Of a stretch of DNA of 64,000 bases, positions 1 to 13,400 are shown piece by piece. The stretch's first letter is position 1. Each line of letters starts with the position of its first letter. A program made the translations under genes and the position numbers. The notes beneath the pieces were generated by a model that saw only the letters and a list, made by a program, of their open reading frames with translations, made no database searches and was not told where the DNA came from. This DNA comes from Scolanthus callimorphus (Eukaryota > Cnidaria > Anthozoa > Actiniaria > Edwardsiidae). Location: contig CM066923.1 of assembly GCA_033964015.1 (NCBI GenBank), positions 8,359,978 through 8,423,977 of the forward strand, written 5' to 3'.

Positions 1-162
1 TACTATGCGCCATGCGTCATGATAATGAAGTCGAATTTGACAAACCACATTACACTAAGAACATTGTGTTTACTACTTTCAGTCATTGAATTTGACATGA
101 ACTGCTGAATTATTATTGCCAACTAACACGCACGGTTCATGATACATGGTGTCACGAGAAAC

Positions 163-372
163 GTTAAAGAGCCTGTGTCAGCGCGCCATTTTACAGCACA
201 GCAACATATAAAGTCGGAGAAAGCATCCATTTCCATCGGCTGATTTAGAGAATATAGAGCAATGTTCTCTTTCAAATCTGAAACTTGTTTTAAGATGTTT
301 ATTAAGAGATTTCTACACGTAATTCCTCTTCTAATATCGAACGAAAACAACAACAAAGGAGTGGATGAAACA
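163..372 (-). repeat. Short inverted-repeat element, family A copy 1
   Basis: Contains TCGGAGAAAGCATCCATTTC and, reversed, TTCGATATTAGAAGACGAAT-like sequence. The same sequence is present at 8222-8445 in the opposite orientation, and in part at 35223-35315 and 38737-38838. Confidence 0.75.
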
Positions 373-1029
373 AGTATATTTGTACCTCTTGGCTTCGTTT
401 ACAGCGTCAGTCTGGCCACCTGGTGTCATAATGAGCTCAACTGCTTGAACCTGTCGAGAAATCAGCAAACAAAATTTCAAAGGTCATTACCTCTCTGCGC
501 AAACAAATGTACCGATGGTTCGACTCATTTCCACTCGGTTCTCATGTCCTAACACAGGTTACTCTCTCAGAGCGCCAGGAACTAAGATGGCTTCAACGTT
601 TCACTTAGGGAAGCGGCCAAAACTTCATAGGTATCAAGTTAATTAAGGGGAGCCCGCACGAGACTCGCAATCTTATCAATTTTGGGAGAATCCGATCTTT
701 TAACTGGAATCTGATTTGGGTTTTCTTCTCCGCCAGTCAAACCATCTAAGCGAATCAGGTCATTGCTCTGCTTCGCGTATTGTAGTCGATTGGCTTCTCG
801 TCGCGACAGAAAGCCAGGCGAGTGCAATTGAGACGGCGCAGAAAAAAAACATCAAACTAAAAGCGACGTTCTGAAAATGCGCGCGAAACAACGGATTTAA
901 TTAGAAACCATCTACTACAATATTCTAGATAAAAGTGTATCCCAGAAATCAGCAAATAAGATGACAGTGAAACTAGAAAAGGAAGCAAAAACACAATGGC
1001 TGATTGCATTTTTAATCCGCACAGGGGGG

Positions 1030-1312
1030 GTTGAGGACCTATGGAAATTTTCCAGGGGGGTTGTTTTGGACTCTGGAAATTCCACGGGAGGGGGTGTGTC
1101 TGGAGACTGGAAATTCCAGGGGGGAGGGGTAAAAAAGGTGACTTTCCAGGGACATTTTATCCAAAAATAGATTTTCCAGGGGCATTTTGCCAGAAAAAAT
1201 GGAAATTCCAGGGGAGGGGGTCCTTGAGAGGTTGGAAATTCCAGGGGAGGGGGTCTGTTTCACGAGTGGAAATTCCAGGGGAGGGGGTCTTTTTAAAAGA
1301 GGTCCTCAACCC
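1030..1312 (+). repeat. G-rich minisatellite
   Basis: About nine imperfect copies of GGAAATTCCAGGGGAGGGGG. The plus strand is very G-rich, and the array ends 44 bp before PUS7L exon 11. Confidence 0.9.
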
Positions 1313-1355
1313 CCCCGGTGCGGTTTAAAAATGCAATCAGCCAATGCGGACTCAC

Positions 1356-1484
1356 CATGTCTCCTTGGAGCATCGCTAGACCGATGTCACAGGTTTTCGA
1401 GACGAATGTGCCACCTTCGTGACCAAATCGCTGAGGACCGAAGTAGTTGATGAAGCCGTAAAGAGAGACATCGTTGATCGCATT
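1356..1484 (-). CDS. PUS7L: PUS7L exon 11, last one in the window
   Basis: Forty-three codons with LYGFINYFGPQRFG, the TruD signature that follows the catalytic core, and DIGLAMLQGDM. The exon is phase 0 at both ends. I find no further PUS7L exon between 1 and 1355. Confidence 0.9.
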
Positions 1485-4400
1485 CTGTGATGGATAAGTG
1501 GGGTGTTCTTTGAGATACGCTGAAGCCTGATCATCATATAAAAATGTTTACAACTGTTGGCTCTACTCACCGAAATGATCTTTTCAAGGTTAAGGTCGCT
1601 GGGGATCCTACAACAAAGCAACAAAGTCAGCAACCTAAATTCTCGTAGTCAGCAACCTAAATTTTCGTAGTCAGGAACCTAAAGTTTCGTAGTCAGCAAC
1701 CTAAATTCTCGTTATCAGCAACCTCGTAGCCTGCAACCTAAATTCTCGTAGTCAACAACCTACATTTGAGATCATTGCGACGTACGATTGCAACATATTC
1801 GCGGATTCTAATTACAGCTTACATTGACTTTAGACTCACTTGAAAACGAAATACGGGGAACGATTTTTAAACTCTCTACATTTGCCAATATTAATTCGCT
1901 CAAATCTTAGCAGGAAACCCGTGAAATTTTCAATACTGAAACGCTTAACCGGTTCTTTTAACTTCAGAGAATATTTTTGTGTATTATGACAATAATTCTT
2001 TGTGTTTTCAGGTAAAAATAGGAGGTCACACACTACTTGCCCCATGCTTGTAGCTGCGTCGCGTACGATGATCTGGAAATGATTTCCACTCAGTTGTCCC
2101 AGGCGCATGGGCGAGTCAACCTCTTCACAGTTGCCCACCGTTAAACCATTCATTGGCTTGGCTTCAACGAGGGACACAAGTCTGATAAAGGAAGCAAGAT
2201 TAGACCACTTGTAACAGAAGGTCAATGCTGCCTCTGCACAGTTGTCTTACGTCATACTATTCATGGGCTTGGCATCAACAAGGGAGAATAATTATTACGG
2301 CCGAATGGGCTATTGACTTAGAGGACATGAGGGCGAGAGGAATAATTGTTTTAGTCAAATCACACTAGTAGGTCAATTTGTATAGGCAAAGACGTTTTCT
2401 GGTCTGGTCATTTGTCGTTTTCTGGCTTTCAAATCCAACTCTTTTCGCTACTAGTAGGCTATAACTAATAGCTTACTAGTAGCTCAACCAATCAGAATGC
2501 AGTATTGACAATAGACCACTAGTGTGATTTGACTAATTGCCATTAGTCAAATCGCACTAGTTGTTAAATAGCGAGCTAATCCGGCACGTCTGACAGAGGA
2601 AGCAAGATTAGACCTATCACCATTTGTAACAGGAGGTCATGTTGAACTGATTTGCGCCCAGCCTAACCAAGACTAGGGCGTAAACAGTTTACCTGGCTAG
2701 TTATAGTGCATTGATAACTCCTAGAGCTTACCGTTGCGGGGACACACCCTTGACGGATACGTTCTGTAAAGTCACGGCTTTGCGGTCTTTCGTCCCAGCA
2801 TAACTAAAAGCCGAAGGATGCACTCCAAGAATTCTCGACAGCCGATCGATGGCCTCCAGTGTTTCCTGGACAACAAAACCCACCATACAACATTAGACAA
2901 TGGAAGCGACCGGCTAGGCGGGCTGTTATTCACAAAGCCAAAAAAGCTCCATATCAATAGGTGGATTTCTACCATGGGTACCAAGCTCCCCAAGCTTCAT
3001 TCATTTACCAATCGTAAACCAATCGTGTCAGTTAACAAGCGAAGCTTGGAGACTCTGGTACCCAGGGTCAGGGCCCGCGGAGGCGGAGGGACTGGGGAGG
3101 AGGGGGGCTTTACTTTTTGACTAATTTTCATGTATTCTCTATTAGTCAGCCCCCATTTTGGTGATATATTCTTTCTTTTAAGTATCCCCCTCCCCCACTT
3201 CAAAAAGAGCTCCTCGGGCCATGAGGGTATTGGGTTTTAGAGTGTAGGAAACTAAACCGACTGCCCCTCTGCAATCAAGATCAAATTTCAGCTTTCAACT
3301 GTAGCTGTTCAGAAGTGAACTTTTTTGTAGGATTCAATTGTTTAGATTAGACTCTTCTTACCATGCCCGTTTTCTTCAAGACAAATTTCGTGAAAACAGT
3401 GTCTTCTTTCCTGAAAAGAAAACAAAGACTGCGTGATTGAGAGGGTTTGAGCTCTAGCCTAAGGTGACTAAGGCCCAGCGCAAACGTCGACTTCAGTAGA
3501 ACTTATTTTCAAAGGAAGCCGCTTCATTAGACTTTATAATAGAAAAAATTCTCTTGTTTTGAATTGGAACGGCGCAACTCTACGTTTGCCGTAGGTGTAA
3601 TAGAGACAAACAGACACTAACTGACAGAGAGCAGAGAGCAGATAAGTACAGACAACAAACACTGAAAAAGGAAATCGGTTGAATGACTGCTGGCCGACCA
3701 AAAACAACAGGCGGATCGGCAGAAGCTTTAAAATATATGTATAGCTTAACATTTTTTCTGACAAGATGTGCTCTGTATAATAGTCTTACGTTTTCTCCCC
3801 CTGCTTATAGCGTGTTCGATTTCTAGCTTGTTTTACTCTCATCCTCGCTTGGATCTGATACGATGAGGACTGGGCACCAGCGCCGTCAATGACAAAGGTC
3901 TTGCTTTCGAGAAACGACCCATAATTCTTTGCAATAAGTCGGTGCATCTGCAAAATTCAGGGGGAAACGGCGTTTACGTCTTGTTGCCACTCAATGGAGG
4001 ATCCCAGCTATAAGCGCGCGCACTCTATTTTATTCAGAAATGTCCCACCATATCCACAATACAGCGCGCGCTTTTTAACAGCTTGTTCAACAAATGTCCC
4101 ACATCTACCGAAATTCAACGCGCGCATGCGTTATAGCTGGAATCGTCCATTCTGATCATGTGTTGATTTCTTTGGATGGATGCTTCTGTTAGTTCTCCAC
4201 ATGCACTCGTGCACTCCGTCGAGTGAAAAAAAATTAACAATTGTAAACACCCAAAGGAATCATCACATGATCTGAAGTGGTAAGAAGTGGTAGCAACAAG
4301 ATGTAAACACCGTTAGCCGATTTGCTCTATTAGCATCTTGCATAATATATATTGTTTGAAAAGATCTATAGATCTTTAGATCTATATTATAGTTATCACC

Positions 4401-7400
4401 ATTTTTTATTATTGTAAATAGGATATACTTAATTCAGCCTATTGGCTGCCACGTATAACAAATAAAGTATTAATCGATCATTCAATGTCAATATTAGTGA
4501 TAGTATGCTTGTGGGTTTCGACCTTATTACGTCTACACCTCCTGGGGCTTGGATTTCGCGACCTCCAAGTGTTGCTGAATATCGCGAAAGCCACCTTGAC
4601 GTTTCAAACATTTTTGATCGATATTTGCCCTGGTCTTAACAATCGGCTACTTAGTTAAAGCAAACCACATGAGAGGTGCCAGAACAATGCCTTTCTTATT
4701 AGTACAGTGCTACAGGATATTTTTATGAGGTACGCTCTGCTTTTCACTGCTCTACATTCATTGCATCATTTTGGCTTCGCTGTTTTAATCTCCAGAAAAG
4801 AAATTTCACAGTTTTTAAGTTAAAACATTAAGATTAGTTTCGATTTAAAATTCAATATTCACATATGCATCAAAATTCTTGCATTCAAGGTCTGAAATCT
4901 CTGGTATGACGTAATTGGGAAGGATACTTCCCCTAAATCTCTGTTTCAAGTTAGAATTTTAATACTTCGCAGTTGGACAGTTGTCGAAATCTAAGTCAAA
5001 GTCGAGCGTTTTCCGACATAACCATTTATGTCAAAACAGTCTGTCTTTTGAAAAACAAAAATGCAACAATCAATATCCAACTTTAACGTCACAGAAGGTC
5101 GAGGGTTGGATCCTAAACCGCAAGTACATAATGGACTATACAGCAATTATACAACTTTACTATATATGGGGCTGAACTCCAGAGCCAGCAGACAATTTAA
5201 AGGGGCTGTGTCACGGATATTTGAATAAATTCGTAAAATACAGTTTTAAATTTGTATGTAATCATCCCCAAATCACTTACAGCTGTTTCAGGTAACACGC
5301 GACCCAGCGCGTTCAAAACAATTTTTGGCAGTTGGGTTTTTCTGCGACGTCAATCAAATCGCCTAGTGCAGTGAATTGGCTTCTGTCTCGACATGTCTCG
5401 TAAGGGAAGCCAAACAAATGCACTGGGCAAGGATTTGATTGGCTCACACGGATTACATTGATTGACAACGCAGAAAACCCAACTGCCAAACTCCAAGAAT
5501 CTGACAACGGCGAAGTCGCGTGTTACCTGACACAGCTGTAATCTATCACTTGGTATTAGCCTAAATAGAGCAGATTTCATATGACTGTAGTGAAACCGAA
5601 TTGGCTAATACTTTCTAAATATCTGAGGTAAATAAATTTTGAACCAATTTTGAAATTTCGTGCAAAAGTGATAGCAAAATTTTGTTTTAGAGATGTTATT
5701 AAAATAATAGTATTAAAAGTATTAACGCAAATAAAGATCGAAATATGTGAAACTATTGCTAAATGACACCTCCTACTGTCCTCCATGTTTGATACCCGTC
5801 ATACGAATATTATAAAAGTTCTGACCAAATTTATATTTACAGAAAATGCGCTTGGACTTTTCGTGGAAAACTAGGATACGTGTAGCGTGCAACATTTGGG
5901 TCCTGCATGTTTCTCTCATCGTGTAGAGTCGTGATAATGATACATGGTTCAGATCAAACACTTTTTTTTTTTTTTTTTTATTGTCATCAAGTATGTATAT
6001 ATATATTTACATACACAATACAGCAAAATAAATACAACAAAAAGGACATGACAAACAAGCAAAAAAAAAATAATAATTTAAAAGCGGTTTTTAAGAGGTT
6101 CCCATTTAGTTAAATGAATTTTTAGTTTGTTTTTCTTTGTAGCGATAGCTAGCTCAGTATCATGTATTTGTTTAACTTTTTTCCAGAAGAAGTCTAGGTT
6201 TTCCCAAGGTTTGATCATTTTTTGTCTGCAAAAATAAATAAAACGCTTAGCAATAATTAAAACAAGATTAATGAGATCTTTATATTTACATTCTTTATGA
6301 GTTATGCCTAATAGAAGTTCACTTTCTGACCACTTATTTTCCAATATTTTAACGGCTTTTAAAAAGAGCTCAATTTCAAGCCAAAAGTTCTGAATATATG
6401 TACATCTAACCATTAAATGCTCGAGAGTTTCATCTTCTTTATAGGTTCAGATCAAACACGACTCGAAATGTTGAAGGCCTCTTCAAACATACTAAACATG
6501 TTGAGTAGTAGTGCTATGAAGAAACTAAAACATAAGTAGATCAACGCTCACTCGGAAAGCTGACTACTTTTTACTAAACTTTATTTTGCTGTCGTTGACA
6601 GGGCCCGACATTAATTTTTTTTCTCTAGGCGCCATCGGCGACAAATTCAAAAAAATCTAGACGCCAAAATGCAAAGATTTAGTCGTCAGATAAACGTGGA
6701 TCTCAGTTAGAACTTTAGAAAGATGGGTACCCTGCGAGCAGTGATTTCCTCCTCTCGGACTAAGAGAGGAGGAAATGACTGCTTGCAGGGTAAAAGATGG
6801 GGTGCCATTTGATGACTAGCTCTAAAATTTTGGTCGCCAAGCCCCAAACATTTATTTGCCATTGGCGACAATATTGTTACAGTGTCAGGCCCTGATTGAG
6901 AGCCTAAGCAGCCAGGTCTTCTGCCCATAATGCATTGCTTTGTTTTTGTTTACATCGATTTAGCGTATCAGAATTTGTACTTTTATAAGCCTTTCGTTTG
7001 TTTGGTACTGTGTTAAAAAGAAGCATTTGAGCATGTCTGTCGAGTTTCTGAATTTCGAAGGCATACAAAATGGCGGCAAAGCAATGCATTATGGACGGTG
7101 TTGCGTCTTTAAATGCACGGATATTAATGAGCCGGCCGTTATCCTTTTTAGTAAGCCTGGAATCCCATTCATGTCGGCGCTTATTTCTCAACCAAAACAT
7201 AAATTAATGTTGTCGAAAACGTAGCTCGCGTTTTAGCTGCAAGACAATCGTTTTACTCAAAGCATGCTTTAGTTATGATCCTCTCAATGCTTACCATGCA
7301 TTAAATCAATACAACAATTAAAGCAATCAACCGCGTTATTAGTGGAAAGAGAAGGTATACAATAGACATCTATACATACTCGAAACATTCACAAGAAGGT

Positions 7401-10400
7401 GATATGTGATATGGTAGATCATGCTCGATTGAGTAAAAACCATTTCTATTAACAAAACTGTTGCTCAACAAATCGCTCTTGAAAATAAAAAAAAAAAACC
7501 TCAAGCACTAATACTTTACAATTGTTTGACCTACATACTTCACATTCAAATACAATATTTCCACTCGAGATGTGGGGCTGTGGGTTTCTTGTGTCATAGC
7601 AAGTAATTTACTCCTATAGTCAAGAGGTATCGCAGCTCAAAGCGAAGTAAGAATTTCAAAAGCTCATACAAAAATGATCTTATAATTTTATGGCTAAAAC
7701 AAGGTAGGTCTCTATAGAAAATAGGCAAATACAAATAACCTGAATACGAAACACTATTGCTCAATATTGTGCTTATATACAGGCTGGAAGGATGTCTATT
7801 GTATAGTATTACTTTAGATATGTTTTAATTAAACACGAGAGTATTTCATCTTAGCATTTTAAATGTATAATCTAAACTGTCCCATTATTAATATCATGTC
7901 ATGTGTTTATTGTTTTCACTTGTTCTCGTAGATCAAAATGAACAAATTTATTTCAGAAAGACAAATAACTTTTATTGTGTAAACATTTTGGCTAAGTACT
8001 GAAAATGGTTTCTCACATTTCTTTGGTCTTCCATCCTAACTGAGGCAGACAGTTCTCTGAACGCGTAGAAACGAAATGAGAAGACTTGTAATCCTTCAAA
8101 CTGCGTGATCTTACTCCAATAACTGACTCTATGGTGTGTTTTTTTTCTTTTTGCCTCGAGGCACGTATTACGTGATGCTAGACAAAACAATCCAAAATCC
8201 AGTCATTTGGATTGTATACTGTTTAAAGAGCCCGTGTCAGCCACTCCTCTATTAGTGTTTTGGTTCGATATTAGAAGACGAATTACGAGTAGAAATCTCT
8301 TAATAAACATCTAAAAACAAAGTTTCGGATTTGATTTACCAAATTCAATCGAGAAAATTGCTCTATATTCTCTAAATCAGATGGAAATGGATGCTTTCTC
8401 CGACTTGGTATGTTGCTATGCTGTCAAAATTGGGGCTGACACATCGAGAGTATGATACCGCTTGATTGTGGAGTGCCAAAAAGATAGAAAGTGTGGATGA
8501 AGAGCAAACAAAACTTGGGAATCACAGTACATGCAATGACGTTTTGTTTCCACAGATAACAATAAAGGCAACTACTCGCCGGATTGGGTGTCCAAACAAA
8601 CAAGACTTCAAGCGGCAATTTCTCCAACACCTGGAACTGTGTGTTGAATGACTATGCTGCGTGGTGCCTATCAAAGAAAGTTGAGTTCTTCCTTGTGTGG
8701 TGGAATACGACATCGAATTCTAGTGGCGTTTTTGATGATAATAATTATGACAATCCCTTCAACGTTGTTTCTTTTTAACTGTGTGCAAAGTGATGGCAAG
8801 TTGATGGACAACGATAACGAAGTTATTGCCAGACTTCTGCCTGGGGATTCGGTGAATGTTACAATCATGAAACCGTTCGTGGAACCCGAAGTTCCGAGGG
8901 ACATATATGCTTTGGTGCTCATCTTGAGTGCGCCGAGGAACAAAGCTAACAGGGACGCTATTAGGCAGACCTGGGGTAGGACCAGCAACTGGGACTGTTT
9001 ACGGTTAGCCACAAGAGACCCAAAGTACGCTTACAGGTCGGTGTTTATCCTAGGGACTACTTATAACGAATCCCTAGACAAAGCTATCCTGGAGGAAGCA
9101 AGGGAACACCAAGACCTTCTCCTTGGTCATTTCAATGACACCTACAAACATCTTCTGTTTAAAACCCTCATGGGCTTAACATGGGCGACACGAGGTGTCA
9201 AGAGCACCTACATCATCAAAACAGATGACGACATGTACTTAAATATACCGAATATATTTGGATGGCTGCAAACATTACGATTTCCCGTATATGCAGGGCG
9301 ATTTGCCGAAGACTGGCCTCCTAACAGAAACAAGACGGACAAGAATTATATCTCCAAAAAAGACTTTTCGGGAAACGTTTTACCTCTCTTTTGTGCTGGC
9401 CCATTCTATGTTTTATCCAAGGACGTAGTGCAGTTATTAATAAAACAGGTACCTAAAGTACCACCTCTAATGTCTGAGGATGTTTACGTTGGGCTTCTAG
9501 CCAAGAAGGCGGGCCTTGATGTTGGGAGCGCTCCTGGGGTGTATGAACATGTTCACGGCGAGAAAAACACAGAGTACATGTCACTCTGCACTGTCAGGAA
9601 AATGCTCGCAACAGGGCATTCGTTGAGTAGAGAGGTGATCAGAGAGATTCACTTTCGTGTGATGGTTGCGCATGCAGTTGCAAAGGACAAGAAAAGTTGG
9701 GCATGTCCTCTTCTATGATTCATATGACTTGTGTCTTCACAGGGACATGTTAGCAACAGGTCATTCATTGAGTGGAAAGGTGATCAGAGAGATTCACTTT
9801 CGTGTCATGGTTGCTCACGTAGTTGCAAAAAGAAAAGAAAAGCTGGGCATGTCCTCTCCTAAGCAAAAGGCCATTCATCGAATGTGGAGGTGATCAGAGG
9901 GATTCACTTTCGCGTGATGGTTGCACATGCACTTGCAAAGGACAAGAAAAGCTGGCCATGTCCTCTCCTATGATTCATGACTTGTGTCTTCACAGGGATA
10001 TGTTAGCAACAGGGAATTCACTGAGTGGAGAGGTGATCAGAGGGACTCACTTTCGCGTGATGGTTGCGCATGCAATTGCAAAGGACAAGAAAAGTTGGCC
10101 ATGTCCTCTCCTATGATTCATATGACTTGTGTCTTCACAGGGATATGTTAGCAACAGGGAATTCATTGAGCGGATAGGTGATCAGAGGGATTCACTTTCG
10201 CGTGATGGTTGCGCATGCAATTGCAAAGGACAAGAAAAGTTGGGCATGTTCTCTGCTATGATTCATATGACTTGTTTCATCATAGGGATATGTTTGCAAC
10301 AGGCCATTCATTGAGTGGAAAGGTGATCAGAGGGATTCACTTTCGCGTGATGGTTGCGCATGCAATTGCAAAGGACAAGAAAAGTTGGGCATGTCCTCTT

Positions 10401-13400
10401 CTATGATTCATATGATTTGTTTCATCATAGGGATTTGTTTGCAACAGGCCATTCATTGAGCGGAGAGGTGATCAGAGGGATTCACTTTCGCGTGATGGTT
10501 GCGCATGCAATTGCAAAGGACAAGAAAAGTTGGGCATGTCCTCTTCTATGATTCATATGACTTGTTTCATCATAGGGATATGTTTGCAACAGGCCATTCA
10601 TTGAGTGGAGAGGTGATCAGGGGGATTCACTATCGTGTCATGGTTGCACATGCAGTTGCAAAGGACAAGAAAAGCTGGGCATGTCCTCTTCTATGATTCA
10701 TATGACTTGTGTCTTCACAGGGACATGTTAGCAACAGACCACTCATTGAGTTGGAGGTGATCAGAGGGATTCACTTTCGTGTCATGGTTGCACAATGCAA
10801 TTGCAAAGGACAAGAAAAGCTGGGCATGTCATCGTCTATTATGACTTGTGTCTTCACAGGGACATGTTAGCAACAGGGCATTCATTGAGTGTGGAGGTGT
10901 TGGAAAAATTATATTAAAATTGCAAACTATTATTTACGTGTTAACAAGGTTACAAATTTAAACTGTTAAATTTTACAAATGACACTTTTGCGTGATTGTT
11001 GCGCATGCAGTAAATGTATGTGTTTATATAGCATTAATTCCACAGGCTCTACGCGCTTTACAAATCTCGAGAAGTCTGATCTCTAAGATGCAGACTGCAG
11101 TTTTTACAGTGCAGTTTATAATCATGAGTAAGATTACATATGATATATTGTAGTGAGTTCTTTCACTGGACAAGCCCAGTGGTTCTTTAACGTCTCTCAT
11201 GACAGTAGCAAAAGACAAGAAAAGCTGGGCATGCCCTATTCTATAAACCATTTGTTTCATGTGTCAGTAAACGAGTGAGGCTTGAAGACTAAGGTACCCA
11301 CGGCACAAGTTTAAAGAACAGGTTTCAAGTTCTTGCTCATCGTTACTCAGGAGGGCATGATCAACATTTACCTTTGCTCTGCATTCTTTATCCGTGCTTG
11401 CAGGAAGAGTGCACACAGCGGGCTTCTGCTTGTCCACACAATGACAAAAACGTAGGAACCTACAAGAATAAAGTACAACATTAGGTTTGGCTTTTAGGGC
11501 CTGTTCACGTGGCACATTGGACCCCGGGGATCAACAAAGTTTAATGGCCAGGAGAGAATAGCCTACACGGCTGAGCGAGCAACTTGTCCTACTTGCAATG
11601 TGAACACGACGAAGAGAAAAAGAACAAAAATATGAAGAGGGGGAAACTCACATGGCCGTGGTCCCCCAGCTAGATAGGGTCCCCAACTTCCATATGAGCA
11701 GGCCCTTAGGCTGTGAACATTTGTTTAGTTTTTCTTCATGGACAACTTTTGACAACCCCAGAAAACTTGGTAAATTCTTTTCAAAGAATGTTCAGCAATG
11801 AGTATTATTGAATTATGTTGGAGGAAATCCGTATAGAAATCGAGCCATTACAGGCTTTGGTGGACAAAAAACTTGTACCACAGTGTGCCGTCACAAATTT
11901 AAAACATTTCGAATTTTAGATTTTTGAGACCACGAATAATAAAAGACCAACATCAAAGAACGTTGCATGCAAAAAATGAGGTGAATGGGTTGAGACCACG
12001 CGACCGAGACATGGCCCGCTGTTAAAACATAGTTTTCTTTAACACTAGATCACTGTATTTTAGACACAGTACAAAACTTTATGAACTGAACTAAAAATAA
12101 CACCGTGTTCAATCATGTCGAATAGACGGCATCGGCGAACGGTAGGTAGATACTTTTGTTAGTTCTGCACATACACTCGTGCACTCGATGGAGTGAGAAA
12201 CATTTGACAATTGTAACCACCCAGAGGAATCATCACTCGATCTGAATAAGCCAAATCAGGGTTTAAGAAAAACCGCGAGAGTCCTGGGTCGAGGGGGATA
12301 AAACTTCACCGGAAGTAATTATCTTCCATATGTTTTACTGTAAAAAAGCTCGATTTTGAGCTCGATTAGTTGTGCTCTGGCGTTGTAATTCGCAGCTTTA
12401 TACGAAAATATCGAGCACAGGATATTAGTTTAATCCTTTCTTCTCTAGAATCAAGGCAGTTTTGATCCTGAAATTATTTTCAGTTCAAGAAAACGGAGAA
12501 ACGAAACTCGAGGTAAGTCGCTTCTCCGTCAGTCGGTTCTCTACGGAATGACAACCATCAGTTAATATGTTTTGTTTCCTTCAAAAGGACTATTAAAAGT
12601 ATTTTTATTTTTATAGATAAATCAGTTCTTTTCAAGCAATTTCTTCTCTATGCAGCTGTAAATGGCTTATTCATGAAATACTATTGACTTGAAACTCAAG
12701 GACGGCCAAGTAAAAAACTCCGCGCACGTGAAAAGCATAAACAAATCGAATCTTTCAGAGTTTCGCCATAAGTTTCGGCGGAGGGGAAGGGGAAGAGCTC
12801 AAATGGCGGAACACAGCCACACTGCTGATGAAGAACTGACTGTTGAACATCGCACGGAAGTTCTTTCAGCTTCTTTCCACCCAACGAGGGAGTTCTGTCA
12901 CAACTCCCGCGCCGTGAATTATTGAGGTGATAGGTGGAATTGCTACAGTGCGTAAAAGCATAAATCCTTGTCTGATGGAAGAATAATAAATATATTTACG
13001 TATTTGAATATGAATAAATATCAAGAACATGTCATCAATAGTGCTTCTTGCTCAAGTTATATTATGTCACTTGCTAGAGAAACGAATGGGAAGCGAGTTT
13101 CGTTTCCTTGAGAAGAAAGTAATTTCACGATCAAAACCGCCTTGATTCTAGCGAAGAAAGGATTAATTTAATATCCTGTGCTCGATATTTCAGTCCGTAT
13201 AAACTGCGAATTTTACAACGCGAGAAAGATTCTCGATTTGTTTATGTTTTTCATGTGCGCGGGTTTTTTTACTTGGCCGTCAAGAATCAAAAGGTCAATA
13301 GGATTTCATGAATAACCCATTTACAGCTGCATAGCGAAATAATTGCTTGAAAAGAACGGATTTATTTGTAACATTAAAAGAGTATTAATAGTCCTTTGAA

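Noticed and set aside
639..827. Open frame on the minus strand that reads fairly protein-like
   Set aside because: It matches no expected continuation of PUS7L, has no acceptor in the right phase and no recognisable motif.
1626..1766. CRISPR-like regular repeats
   Set aside because: The 22-bp units are directly adjacent with no spacers, so this is a minisatellite.
6078..6413. 111-codon frame taken at first as a small gene
   Set aside because: Poly(A) tract, target duplication and RT C-terminal sequence show that it is a LINE fragment.
9666..10696. Series of overlapping 65-codon frames
   Set aside because: They are the GT31 tail array read in a shifted frame, starting at an internal ATG of each unit.
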